This document shows, in pieces, positions 9,606 to 18,335 of a stretch of DNA of 64,000 nt (within the stretch, counting starts at the first letter, position 1; every line of letters begins with the position of its first letter). The DNA is taken from NCBI GenBank assembly GCA_963696875.1, contig CAVOLQ010000003.1:452346-516345 (forward strand), written 5' to 3'. The stretch comes from Albibacterium sp963696875. Lineage in GTDB: Bacteria; Bacteroidota; Bacteroidia; Sphingobacteriales; Sphingobacteriaceae. A program made the position numbers and the translations under genes. Below the pieces are notes generated by a model. That model saw only the letters and a program-made list of their open reading frames with translations. It did no database searches and had not been told where the DNA came from.

Positions 9606-10772
9606 TTATCGATCCTTGTCTTTTTCTACAATTGAAATAAATTCTTTTAGTATTGTTTCCGCCGTGTTTTTCCACGTAAAACTTGTCAACCTAGCCCTTC
9701 CTTTTTCTATTAAATCAAGACGTATTTTTTCATCTCTCCATACCAGTTCTATCTTTTCAGCGATGTCCTTAGTATTTAGAGGGTCGAACGTAAGTACCGC
9801 ATTCCCACCAACTTCCGGGAGACAGGTATTATCGGCTACCAAAACAGGCAAGCTATATGACCAGGCTTCAAGAATAGGTATTCCAAAACCTTCATTTAAC
9901 GACGGGAAAACATACATTAATGCACCGCCATATACCTTACTAAGTTCTTCATCTGATAAGTAACCGGTAAGTATTATGTCATTTTCGAATTTACCTTCCT
10001 TTATTGCTTTCGAGATTTCCTCTGCGTCTGAACTATGCGTTTTTGTATCCATTTGCCCTGCTAAAACCAATTTTAAAAAAGAGGATTCCTTTTCTTTCAT
10101 CATTTTAAATGCCCGAATAAGTGCAGGAATATTTTTTCTTTTATTCATAACACCAACGTGAAGGATATATTCTCCACTAATAAAATCTAAGGTTGGCGAT
10201 ATTTTCACGCCCCGTTTATTATTCCTCGAACTTTCATGGACTTCTAAAGACTTTGGACCTTCATAAATTACTGTTAATTTATTAGGATTGATTTTAGTGT
10301 AATGATGGATTTGCTTTTTTGCGTAATGGGTAGGAGTAATCACTATTGGCGAGCTTCTGGCTGCAGGGACAGCGAGTTTTCGATATAACCAAAGCCAATG
10401 CTTATTGAAATGTTCCGGATTTTCAAAGAAGAACGCATCATGAAAAACAGGAACAGTTTTAAACCCCAATTTCATAATAGGGACATAGTTATCTGTGCAA
10501 AAAAGAATATCACAGCTTTTCAACCATGCTTTTAGCGGTAAAGTAACTTGTTTCCAAACCTGATAACGGATATGTTCAATAACTTTAAAAAACCTATACT
10601 CCCCTTTATAAATTGGTATACTTGTATCAAAAAAATAAAAGCAATAATTTTTGTCCTCGATAGATTTAAACTCTCGACATAGTTCATTTAAGTACGTTTG
10701 AGTCCCTGTACGAGCAATTTTTAAATCTCTTATGTCTATTCCAATTCTAATACTTTTCGGCATTCTTTGCAT
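9606..10772 (-). CDS. GT4-family glycosyltransferase
   Basis: The protein has 388 residues and the full GT-B arrangement: N-terminal IRIGIDIRDLKIARTGTQTYL, central HDAFFFENPEHF and TPTHYAKKQI, and the C-terminal nucleotide-sugar domain with LHVGVMNKRKNI, VFPSLNEGFGIPILEA (the E-x7-E motif region) and LPEVGG. This places it with mannosyl-type GT4 transferases acting on the growing repeat unit at the inner membrane; donor and acceptor are not predictable. The start used overlaps the end of the Wzy-like gene by 26 bases; a second ATG three codons in (10763) is also possible. No broken frame here. Confidence 0.88.
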   Translation of the reverse strand: MQRMPKSIRIGIDIRDLKIARTGTQTYLNELCREFKSIEDKNYCFYFFDTSIPIYKGEYRFFKVIEHIRYQVWKQVTLPLKAWLKSCDILFCTDNYVPIMKLGFKTVPVFHDAFFFENPEHFNKHWLWLYRKLAVPAARSSPIVITPTHYAKKQIHHYTKINPNKLTVIYEGPKSLEVHESSRNNKRGVKISPTLDFISGEYILHVGVMNKRKNIPALIRAFKMMKEKESSFLKLVLAGQMDTKTHSSDAEEISKAIKEGKFENDIILTGYLSDEELSKVYGGALMYVFPSLNEGFGIPILEAWSYSLPVLVADNTCLPEVGGNAVLTFDPLNTKDIAEKIELVWRDEKIRLDLIEKGRARLTSFTWKNTAETILKEFISIVEKDKDR

Positions 10773-12144
10773 TAATTAAATTATTTTTTTCTGAGATCAC
10801 ACTAATAAACAATCCAGATAAAAACCAGGTCATGTACGATATGTAGGATGAGGATTCAATCTCAGAGGTCAAAGAGGGAATAATAAATCCAATTTTTATT
10901 AGCAAAAGAGCAAGACAGATTTTCTTTTCTTTCCCTTTTAACTGGGGAAGCCATTTTATACATGTACTTATCAAAGCTATATAAATAATAAGGTAAATTA
11001 ATAAAGCTATTGCCCCAGTTTGCACTCCGATAATTATAAACTGATTTTCTCCACCTATATTTTCACCTAATGAGCCCCCAATTCTACCCGAAGAACCTAA
11101 ACCCAGTCCTAAGGGATTTTCGGCTATAGCCAATGCACCTTGAATCCATTCGACTAAGTGACCGACACTGGAAGGATTGCTAAAGTTAAGGGTATTAATA
11201 ATTACTTGCTGTAATCCATCATCTCTGCCATCACTCGTCCAAAATAAATAGATGACATATAAAACAGCTAGAATAGCCGCAGAATGAACTAAGGTGAGAA
11301 TGAATTTCTTCCTAGTAAAATAGGCAAAAAAGTAGACGACGACAATATAACTGATAAAGGAAGAGCGCGATAAGGCTAATAGAATACAAATAAATGTAGC
11401 AGTTAATGCCAGCATTCCAAAGCCATCTATTTTAAATCTATTTTCATTCGTGGTATACAATGCTCCAACGATAGATAAACCTATTATGGTTGCTGCTGCT
11501 AATTCTAATGGATTAGCAAAAAAGCTTGCAAATCGCTTAAATCCCCCTTCTGATTCAAAAGTCCAAGTAAGACCAAAATGTCCACTGGGTTCAAAGTTAA
11601 AAAGGTAAAAATTATAGTCAGCATATCCTGTTAAGGTTTGCAAGTGCTGATCAGTAATGTATTCATATAAAATGACTGCAGCAGCCATAATACTTACAAG
11701 TAAAATATAATGAAAATATTTACTGATATAGATATTTTCTGCTCTAAAAAGTCGGCCACAGGCGTATACTAAAATGAAAAAGGATGTGCTTTTAAATGCT
11801 AATGCTCTATCCATAAGTCCTTGTTCACCAATTGGTAAAATGGCATATATTAGAGTGTATAGAAAGAAAAACAGAATGGCATAGTCAACAAAATGGAGCT
11901 TTAACCTTGTTTTTAAGTTCCATACGCTTGTACCAAGCATGATGAGTATAAAAATCTCTTTAAAGGACTGAAGATAAATGATTAGATCCCTATACCCAAA
12001 CATAAATGTGACTGAAAGAGCACTTGTATAGATAGAAAGTCCGAAGATTAAAAACAGAAGAAATCCTTCTTTCTTACCCCTAATAAAATCTGTTATGGCG
12101 AGGATAAAAGAAAGGATATAAATTATAGGGAAAATAAACACCAT
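10747..12144 (-). CDS. Wzy/O-antigen ligase-like polysaccharide polymerase
   Basis: The 465-residue protein consists almost wholly of hydrophobic helices, about 11-12 transmembrane segments. It has a large periplasmic loop around residues 150-210 and a second loop after about residue 300 with LVEWIQGALAIAENPLGLGLGSSG, the pattern of the Wzy_C/O-antigen ligase family (PF04932). In a Wzx/Wzy pathway it would join lipid-linked repeat units in the periplasm. Family members differ strongly in sequence, so polymerase versus ligase is decided mainly by its place among Wzx, WcaJ and export genes. It overlaps the next GT4 gene by 26 bases. Confidence 0.82.
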   Translation of the reverse strand: MVFIFPIIYILSFILAITDFIRGKKEGFLLFLIFGLSIYTSALSVTFMFGYRDLIIYLQSFKEIFILIMLGTSVWNLKTRLKLHFVDYAILFFFLYTLIYAILPIGEQGLMDRALAFKSTSFFILVYACGRLFRAENIYISKYFHYILLVSIMAAAVILYEYITDQHLQTLTGYADYNFYLFNFEPSGHFGLTWTFESEGGFKRFASFFANPLELAAATIIGLSIVGALYTTNENRFKIDGFGMLALTATFICILLALSRSSFISYIVVVYFFAYFTRKKFILTLVHSAAILAVLYVIYLFWTSDGRDDGLQQVIINTLNFSNPSSVGHLVEWIQGALAIAENPLGLGLGSSGRIGGSLGENIGGENQFIIIGVQTGAIALLIYLIIYIALISTCIKWLPQLKGKEKKICLALLLIKIGFIIPSLTSEIESSSYISYMTWFLSGLFISVISEKNNLINAKNAEKY

Positions 12145-12173
12145 AGAATATACCTTTGTTTTTCAACTATTTT

Positions 12174-13094
12174 TTATATCCAAATTGATTTTTGAGAAGT
12201 AAACAAGCCTTCTTTTATTCCTTTTAATAATAAATTCGCTTTCTTCCTTCGTCTTCTAATTACGAAATAGGTTAATAAAGCACCATAATAGAAGAAATGA
12301 AAGAAAATGATAAACGGAATTAGGAACCTAGACCCATATTTTCGTAAAATCCATAATTTATTTCTACTAAGGTAGTAATGAATAATTGGACTTAATGTAC
12401 CTTCGTTGTTTTTCGTGACATGTTTTCCTGAAACTCCTGCTTCATGATAAACTTTACTTTTGGGCAGATAGTGTAATTCATAACCGGCTTTACGAATTCG
12501 AAATGATAAATCTACATCTTCATAATAGAGAAAGAATTTCTCTGTGAAGAGCCCCGACTCCTTTAATACGTCATTTCGTATCATCATTGCGCAACCCGTC
12601 AGCCAATCGGGTTTCATTATTCTTGAACCTTGATTATTCTTGCTTTTATTTTCAGAATATGTAATTCCTAAATAAGGATTGAAATAAGAAGGACCATTCC
12701 AGAGCTTTTCTCTGTTGTGCATCCAATAAATTGCCGGTTGAACGGCACCTATGAGAGTGTTATTGTTAAGGTATTTTAATAAAGGTTCAATAAGCTCTTC
12801 ATTAACCTCAGTATCAGAGTTTAATAAAAAAGAATACATATAGCCACTTTTTATACTATGTTCCAATGCTTTATTATTACCTCCTGCAAAACCTAGGTTT
12901 TTTCGATTATCAATAAAATGAAGATCTGGAAAATTCTCTTTTAAAAAATTAAAAGAATCATCGGTTGATCCGTTATCCGCTAGAATGATATCAAAGTTTC
13001 GCTTGTCACAATATTTTAAAATAGAGGTTATGCAGTTAAAAGTGTGTTGTGGAGTATTCCAATTTACAAGAATAATTGCTACTGGCTTAGACAT
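12174..13094 (-). CDS. GT2-family glycosyltransferase (rhamnosyltransferase-like)
   Basis: A 306-residue GT-A enzyme: it opens with AIILVNWNTPQHT and has IILADNGSTDDS at about residues 36-47. It continues with NLGFAGGNNKAL and the metal-binding region FLLNSDTEV (here NSD in place of a strict DxD), then GCAMMIRNDV and EDVDLSFRIRKAGY, the ED motif of the catalytic base. A single hydrophobic stretch near the C-terminus (about 255-280) may anchor it to the membrane. The set of motifs matches WsaE/RfbF-type rhamnosyltransferases, but the sugar is not certain. It starts within the last 8 bases of the flippase gene, so the two are probably translated together. Confidence 0.87.
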   Translation of the reverse strand: MSKPVAIILVNWNTPQHTFNCITSILKYCDKRNFDIILADNGSTDDSFNFLKENFPDLHFIDNRKNLGFAGGNNKALEHSIKSGYMYSFLLNSDTEVNEELIEPLLKYLNNNTLIGAVQPAIYWMHNREKLWNGPSYFNPYLGITYSENKSKNNQGSRIMKPDWLTGCAMMIRNDVLKESGLFTEKFFLYYEDVDLSFRIRKAGYELHYLPKSKVYHEAGVSGKHVTKNNEGTLSPIIHYYLSRNKLWILRKYGSRFLIPFIIFFHFFYYGALLTYFVIRRRRKKANLLLKGIKEGLFTSQKSIWI

Positions 13095-14349
13095 ATTCTT
13101 TGGCAGATTTCTTAATTACATATTCGTACATTAACAAAGCACTAAGTTCGATTAATATAGTATATGCACCAAACCATTTATATTGGCCACTTTGAACTAG
13201 AAAATAAGCTGACAATATAGATAAAACCATTAATATCATAGCTATTCTAAAAATTGAAACAATATTGTTTTTTAGCAAGAGGTCAAGCACGTTCAAGCAA
13301 TTGAGCGCTGCTATTGTAGGAACGATGGCCATTATCCTTAAGAAAATTACAGCGGTTTCGTTTTGCTCTCCTGCTAAAATGAATATGATAAATTCAGGGA
13401 AGATGAACAATACCAACGATAAAAAAAGGAAGAGCATAGTAACCAACTTCTTCATCCTAATCCGGTAAACACTCCATAATTTCGTCTTCTCCTGATATAG
13501 TTGAGCAGCCTTCGGATAAATAGCATTAGATACTGAAATGATTAAAATTCGAGAAGACCATATCACCTTATCGCATAGCGTATAGGCTCCAAGCCAAGAC
13601 GGATTACCCCATTTTGCAATGGCAAAAATCATTAAGGATTGTTGTAGATGTACTGATATATTATTAATAGTAAGATAAAAGTTCTCTTTCCCAATAATAT
13701 AAAGTTCTCTTTTTTGTGGGAAGCGAAAGTAAAGTTTATGTTTTACTGCAGCAAAAATTATTAAAACAGCATATACAACAGTGCTCACCATTCCCATAAT
13801 AAAATTTGTCCATTCGGAATCTTGAGGCCCTTTAATAAAAAGAAGAACCAAAAGTATAATAAGAATTTTAGCTACTAAATTGGCGATATTGTAAAGCCGA
13901 AGGTTTTCGGTGCCATTATAAAAAAATAGGGGGTTAATAACTTCTGCTACAACAATTGGAATCGCTAATAGGATGAACGAGTAATAGCGAATATTGAACC
14001 ACTGAAGACTTAATAGGATAAGTAAAAAAATGATAAAAATAAGAAGCCGAATCCATACGGTGGTATAAAATACGGCACTCAGCTTTTTGTTGTCTGTAAT
14101 TGATGTGGCCACATCTCTTATTCCGGATTGATTAGTACCATAATTGATAACAATCGCTGAAAGACCTGCAAATGTATTGGCAAGCATTACATAACCAAAC
14201 TCTTCTATACCTATGATTCTAGTAATGATAGGGTAAATTAATATCAATAATAAGACATTAGAAAGTTGTATACTGCCCAAGTTTAAAAAATTTGACAGGA
14301 TGTTCGTTTCTTTTAAACGCTTGAAAGAATTTAAAATCAGGTGCTTCAA
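13087..14349 (-). CDS. Wzx-type polysaccharide flippase
   Basis: The 420-residue protein shows about 12 transmembrane helices and the N-terminal pattern of the polysaccharide-specific transport (PST/MATE-like) family: FLNLGSIQLSNVLLLILIYP, then IIGIEEFGYVMLANTF and NYGTNQSGIRDVA. Wzx flips the undecaprenyl-linked repeat unit from cytoplasm to periplasm for Wzy. It is the second gene of the run after the initiating transferase, separated by 82 bases, and overlaps the GT2 gene by 8 bases. The frame is intact. Confidence 0.88.
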   Translation of the reverse strand: MKHLILNSFKRLKETNILSNFLNLGSIQLSNVLLLILIYPIITRIIGIEEFGYVMLANTFAGLSAIVINYGTNQSGIRDVATSITDNKKLSAVFYTTVWIRLLIFIIFLLILLSLQWFNIRYYSFILLAIPIVVAEVINPLFFYNGTENLRLYNIANLVAKILIILLVLLFIKGPQDSEWTNFIMGMVSTVVYAVLIIFAAVKHKLYFRFPQKRELYIIGKENFYLTINNISVHLQQSLMIFAIAKWGNPSWLGAYTLCDKVIWSSRILIISVSNAIYPKAAQLYQEKTKLWSVYRIRMKKLVTMLFLFLSLVLFIFPEFIIFILAGEQNETAVIFLRIMAIVPTIAALNCLNVLDLLLKNNIVSIFRIAMILMVLSILSAYFLVQSGQYKWFGAYTILIELSALLMYEYVIKKSAKEYV

Positions 14350-14431
14350 ACTATTGCTTGTTTTTTGGCAAATTTAGGATAATTTCGCTGATAGTGTGAA
14401 TATATTAAATCAGAAGGTGTTTTTCCTGAAA

Positions 14432-15826
14432 TTAAAACACATTGTCCTGCCCAACGATGAGTTGCCAACAAGTTAGAAAGACGATTTTTAAGTCTAAAAG
14501 TAACGACCAATTTTCTAAATACCAAATATCCGCTTTAACCCTTTCCTCCATCGCTCCGTCTTGCTTAGTCTCACCTCTTAGACCCCTAACTTGTGCCCAT
14601 CCCGTAATGCCTGGCAATACAAAATGGCGAACCATATATTGATCAATAATTTCAGAATATTCTTGTGTATGTTGAAGCATGTGTGGTCTAGGCCCTACAA
14701 CAGACATATCGCCCATTAGCACATTGAAAAACTGAGGCATTTCATCAATGCTGTTCCTGCGCATAAAAGCACCAATCTTAGTAATTCTATAATCGTTTTT
14801 TCTTGCTTGCATTGTATCCGATTCTCCATTCAGTTTCATACTTCTAAACTTTATACAATAAAAAGGTTGATTATCTTTTCCAGATCGGAGTTGCTTAAAG
14901 AACACTGGACCTTTTGTCTCCAGTTTAATAAGGATCGCCATAATGGGGATGAGCCAGCTCATGATAAATATAATTACCATTAGAGAGAAAATCACATCGA
15001 AAAGACGCTTTACTAATTGGTTGACTTTGTTTTCTAAGGGCTCTGAGCGTGGACTTAAAACCGGTAAATGTCCAAAAAGTTGCACGATAACGTTCTTTTT
15101 AAAATAGTCCTTTACATCTGGGACAAGTTTGAACCGTATTAACTCTCGATCAGCTTCTCGCATTAAGGCATTTATTTTATTAATAGCTTGGTCCGGTAAT
15201 GCGCAATACACTTCTCGAATATTATTGCTTTTTACGAAGTTTATACAATCATCTACCTCACCTAGATAATTTGTTTGATCAATTTTTAGTAGCGGATTAT
15301 CGTCAAAAAAACCCATTACACGATATCCAAGGTGCTTGTTTTGATTAATATGCTTTATAACGCTTTGACCAACGGGGCCTCCGCCTACTATAACCACATC
15401 TTTATAGTCAATCATCTTGTCTCTACGCGAACGACGTAAAAGTAAAAAGACAATCTTACCGCTTATAAAAAGAGGAGCAAAGATTGAAAAAGTTACTATT
15501 AACAAGATAGTGGGTGTTCCAAAGTCAGGAATAACAAAGGTTATTAGTGAGATAATAAAAACCAATAAAATTAAAGACCCTAAAGCAGCTCTAATCGTTG
15601 GGATAGCGTCCTTAGCGAATATTTTATGATATAAGCGGGTTATTTGGGTAACATTAAACCAAACAAAATTGATAAGAAGAATATTTATTAAGCTAATGTT
15701 TAAATTGGTGACAGCTCCTATCGAATCGAAAGTGAAAAGATAGCCTAAAAAACCTGCGAGGTTAATCAAAAATAAATCCAATAAAATACTTAGTATTTTG
15801 TAATAATTACTGTATTTATCGTTCAT
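14432..15826 (-). CDS. WcaJ/WbaP-type undecaprenyl-phosphate hexose-1-phosphate transferase
   Basis: The protein has 464 residues. Four N-terminal transmembrane helices (about residues 10-130) are followed by a nucleotide-binding-like Rossmann part (VVIVGGGPVGQSV, about 145-157). Then come a membrane re-entrant helix (RLFDVIFSLMVIIFIMSW) and the catalytic C-terminal bacterial sugar transferase domain: KLETKGPVFFKQLRSG, IKFRSM, RRNSIDEMPQFFNVL, VGPRPH and LPGITGWAQVRG. This is the full-length polyisoprenyl-phosphate hexose-1-phosphate transferase that starts repeat-unit synthesis on undecaprenyl phosphate; glucose or galactose is the usual sugar. It is the promoter-proximal gene of the minus-strand operon. 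The ATG at 15826 is well placed. Confidence 0.92.
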   Translation of the reverse strand: MNDKYSNYYKILSILLDLFLINLAGFLGYLFTFDSIGAVTNLNISLINILLINFVWFNVTQITRLYHKIFAKDAIPTIRAALGSLILLVFIISLITFVIPDFGTPTILLIVTFSIFAPLFISGKIVFLLLRRSRRDKMIDYKDVVIVGGGPVGQSVIKHINQNKHLGYRVMGFFDDNPLLKIDQTNYLGEVDDCINFVKSNNIREVYCALPDQAINKINALMREADRELIRFKLVPDVKDYFKKNVIVQLFGHLPVLSPRSEPLENKVNQLVKRLFDVIFSLMVIIFIMSWLIPIMAILIKLETKGPVFFKQLRSGKDNQPFYCIKFRSMKLNGESDTMQARKNDYRITKIGAFMRRNSIDEMPQFFNVLMGDMSVVGPRPHMLQHTQEYSEIIDQYMVRHFVLPGITGWAQVRGLRGETKQDGAMEERVKADIWYLENWSLLLDLKIVFLTCWQLIVGQDNVF

Positions 15827-16390
15827 GAAAATAAAATAAACGTGTCTGTCTTAGCTAAAAGTGAAAAAGTAAGATTGAAATTTTAATAATGCTGATTTTT
15901 CATTATTTCAATGTACGAAAAGTTAGCAATTATTTAGTAGGGAAATAATGCGCAAAATCTATACCATAATTGTCATATTATTACTTATTTGGAAATCTTT
16001 TCAATTTTATTCTTTTTGCTTTTTCTTCGCAAATGTATGAAACCATCATGAGTTTATGAAACTTACCAAACGTAGATATACTTAAAGAAGCAACTACTTG
16101 AGCATATCTAAAACATAATTTCCGAAAAGTCAAGAATACGCCTACCATTCCTTATAACGCGGCCAAGAGGATAGGTGAACAACTGTGGCCATGTTAATCA
16201 TTAGGCGAGTATATATTTGATCGAAAAAAGGCTTTTTTACTTAGAATTGGCGTTTTTTTTTCTTTTTATTTAATAGAGTTTAGCTCACATTTTTGTAGAG
16301 TTGGCCTTGATCGAATTTAAATATAAATTCTGAAGGCAGATCAGTAAAAAATCTTTAATTTGCCTGATTAAAACTTTTAATTATTTAGAA
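15827..16390. other. 564-base intergenic region between polysaccharide operon and aldo/keto reductase
   Basis: I see no convincing gene here. It must carry the divergent promoters. On the minus strand TACATTTG at 16037-16030 matches the -7 consensus TAnnTTTG and would give a leader of about 200 bases to the transferase gene; I found no good -33 element. Nested inverted repeats lie at 16139-16207: outer CGCCTA/TAGGCG and inner GGCCA/TGGCC. An A6-GGC-T6-like hairpin lies around 16223-16238. Reading frames across 16090-16200 are full of stops. A structured 5' leader regulating the operon is possible but not shown. Confidence 0.4.
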
Positions 16391-17374
16391 ATGCAATATA
16401 GACGATTAGGAAAATCAGGTCTTCAGCTTAGTGAACTATCGCTAGGAAGTTGGCTGACTTTTGGGAACCAAATTTCAGATCATACGGCAAGTGAATTAAT
16501 GAGCATTGCCTATGATGCGGGTGTAAACTTCTTTGATAATGCCGAGGGCTATGCTGAAGGTAAATCAGAGATAACGATGGGTCAAATCCTCAAAAACAAA
16601 AATTGGGATAGGGATACTTATATTATTTCAAGTAAAGTCTTTTTTGGGGCTCAAAATAAAGGGCCGAATCAAATGGGTTTATCTAGAAAACATATTATAG
16701 AAGCCTGTAATGCCGCGTTAAAACGTTTTCAAGCAGAATACCTCGATTTATATTTTTGTCACCGACCCGATAAAAATACGCCAATAGAAGAAACAGTAAG
16801 AGCAATGAACACTTTGTTACAGCAAGGCAAGATTCTATATTGGGGAACTTCTGAATGGAGTGCTTACGAAATATTAGAAGCCATCCGGATTGCCAAAGAA
16901 AACCATTTAATTGGACCAACAATGGAACAGCCACAATATAATCTTATTGAAAGAAAGAAAATGGAGTTGGACTTTCTGCAATTGTTTAAAGATTATGGCT
17001 TAGGTACAACTATTTGGTCACCGCTGGCTTCTGGCCTTTTCTCTGGAAAATATTTCAATAAAAACACAAAAGATACGCGACTGGATTTAAAGGGAATGGA
17101 GTGGCTAAAAGAAAGAGTTTTAGCAGAAGATAAATTAAATAAAGCACATTTATTACAGAATCTTGCTGATGAATTGGGTGTTTCTTTAGTAAAACTAGCG
17201 ATTGCGTGGTGTTTGAAAAATTCAAATGTAAGCACCGTTATTCTCGGAGCTTCAAAACCCGAGCAGTTGAAAGAAAGTTTAGGAGCAATAGAAGTACAAG
17301 CACTTCTTACAGCAGAGGTGATGACTCAAATTGATGATCTTATGGGCACAAAGCCTATTTTACCTGAGTTTTAA
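16391..17374 (+). CDS. Aldo/keto reductase, Kv-beta/YghZ-like
   Basis: A complete 327-residue TIM-barrel oxidoreductase. The AKR catalytic tetrad is visible: Asp49 and Tyr54 in DNAEGYAEG, Lys82 in SSKVFF, and His124 in YFCHRPD. C-terminal NADPH-binding features (VSTVILGASKPEQLKE) are present. The WGTSEWS and QPQYNLIER motifs put it with voltage-gated potassium channel beta-subunit-like AKRs, which reduce aldehydes and ketones with NADPH. The physiological substrate is unknown. It stands alone on the plus strand and converges with the CrcB gene, 6 bases between stops. Confidence 0.92.
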   Translation: MQYRRLGKSGLQLSELSLGSWLTFGNQISDHTASELMSIAYDAGVNFFDNAEGYAEGKSEITMGQILKNKNWDRDTYIISSKVFFGAQNKGPNQMGLSRKHIIEACNAALKRFQAEYLDLYFCHRPDKNTPIEETVRAMNTLLQQGKILYWGTSEWSAYEILEAIRIAKENHLIGPTMEQPQYNLIERKKMELDFLQLFKDYGLGTTIWSPLASGLFSGKYFNKNTKDTRLDLKGMEWLKERVLAEDKLNKAHLLQNLADELGVSLVKLAIAWCLKNSNVSTVILGASKPEQLKESLGAIEVQALLTAEVMTQIDDLMGTKPILPEF

Positions 17375-17380
17375 TTTTAA

Positions 17381-17779
17381 TTAAAACAGTTCCGAGAGAT
17401 ACAAACCTAGCCATACTGCTCCAATGCCTACTATAATACTTAAAGTAGTGTAAAGGAAAGCTAATGCAGTATGGCTTTGGAGTAAGAGTAAATTTTCAAG
17501 TGCAAATGCAGAGAAAGTGGTAAATCCGCCACAAAATCCTGTAATCAATATGTATTGTAATTCTCGACTATTTAATTGATTTCTTTCAAAGATACCCACC
17601 AACAATCCGATTAATAAACAACCGATAATATTTATCAATAGTGTCGCCAAGGGAAATATATGCAGAAAATGCCTTGCAACCCACATATTTGAAAGGTAAC
17701 GAAAAATACTCCCTACTGCGCCACCTAATCCAACTAATAGAACTGTCTTGATCATTTTACTGTTATTATTAATTTGCAA
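17381..17779 (-). CDS. crcB: Fluoride exporter CrcB/FluC
   Basis: A small membrane protein (132 residues) with four transmembrane helices and the signature residues of Fluc channels: LGGAVGSIFRY at 18-28, Asn50 in LINIIGCLLIGLL, and the phenylalanine box GFCGGFTTFSAF at 81-92. Fluc works as a dual-topology dimer exporting fluoride. An internal ATG (17755, residue 9, MIKTVLLVGLGG) matches the usual N-terminus better and may be the true start. It is the last gene of the minus-strand run ABC-F, plug, thioesterase, CrcB; with only 37 bases upstream there is no room for a fluoride riboswitch. Confidence 0.93.
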   Translation of the reverse strand: MQINNNSKMIKTVLLVGLGGAVGSIFRYLSNMWVARHFLHIFPLATLLINIIGCLLIGLLVGIFERNQLNSRELQYILITGFCGGFTTFSAFALENLLLLQSHTALAFLYTTLSIIVGIGAVWLGLYLSELF

Positions 17780-17816
17780 TTGCCCTATTAAAATGGTTTA
17801 AAAATCCTTTAATTTA

Positions 17817-18335
17817 TTAAAAGATATCGTTAAAAAAACCCTTTAAGCCATCGGCATCTTGTGGTCTCAGCTTCCCAGCCAATACGAGCCTTAATTCCCG
17901 ACGATGGAGTGCTGAAGAGAACAGCTGTATTTCTTCTTCACTTTCAGGAATTAATTTGGGAACAGGGACAGTGTTTGAGTTTTCATCAATAGCCACAAAG
18001 GTATAAAAGGCTTCATTAGACATTAATTTCGTTCCAGAAGGAATATTTTGAGCCCACACAGCTATACGAACTTCCATAGAGGTGCGAAAGGCCCGTGTTA
18101 CCTGTGATTCTATGTATACGACGTCTCCTAATTTGATAGGGTGACGAAATGAAACATTATCAACTGAAGCTGTGACTACGATGTTATTACAATGTTTTTG
18201 TGCGGAAATTGCTGCTGCTATATCCATTAAATGGAGTAAACGACCACCCATCATATTATTTAAGGTGTTCGTATCATTGGGCAATACCAATTCGTTGGTA
18301 ACGGTAAAAGATTCTTTTGCTGTTTTACTGATCAT
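17817..18335 (-). CDS. Acyl-CoA thioesterase, hotdog fold (YciA/BACH-like)
   Basis: The 172-residue protein has the hotdog acyl-CoA hydrolase pattern: LVLPNDTNTLNNMMGGRLLHLMD, with the conserved Asn-Asp-Thr-Asn and the Gly-Gly-Arg-Leu-Leu-x-x-Met-Asp helix. VTASVDNVSFRHPIKLGD and VESQVTRAFRTSMEVRI-like strands follow. The family hydrolyses acyl-CoA thioesters in the cytoplasm, often short or medium chain. Its start ATG overlaps the last 4 bases of the plug-protein gene, indicating translational coupling. Whether it has a link to outer membrane or lipid metabolism in this operon is only inference. Confidence 0.88.
   Translation of the reverse strand: MISKTAKESFTVTNELVLPNDTNTLNNMMGGRLLHLMDIAAAISAQKHCNNIVVTASVDNVSFRHPIKLGDVVYIESQVTRAFRTSMEVRIAVWAQNIPSGTKLMSNEAFYTFVAIDENSNTVPVPKLIPESEEEIQLFSSALHRRELRLVLAGKLRPQDADGLKGFFNDIF

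Noticed and set aside
9317..10161. Several plus-strand open frames of 60-120 residues opposite the glycosyltransferase and methyltransferase genes
   Set aside because: They are antisense to conserved coding regions and show no protein-like motifs.
17760..17816. Fluoride riboswitch before crcB
   Set aside because: The upstream gap is only 37 bases and lacks the aptamer; crcB follows the thioesterase gene in an operon.
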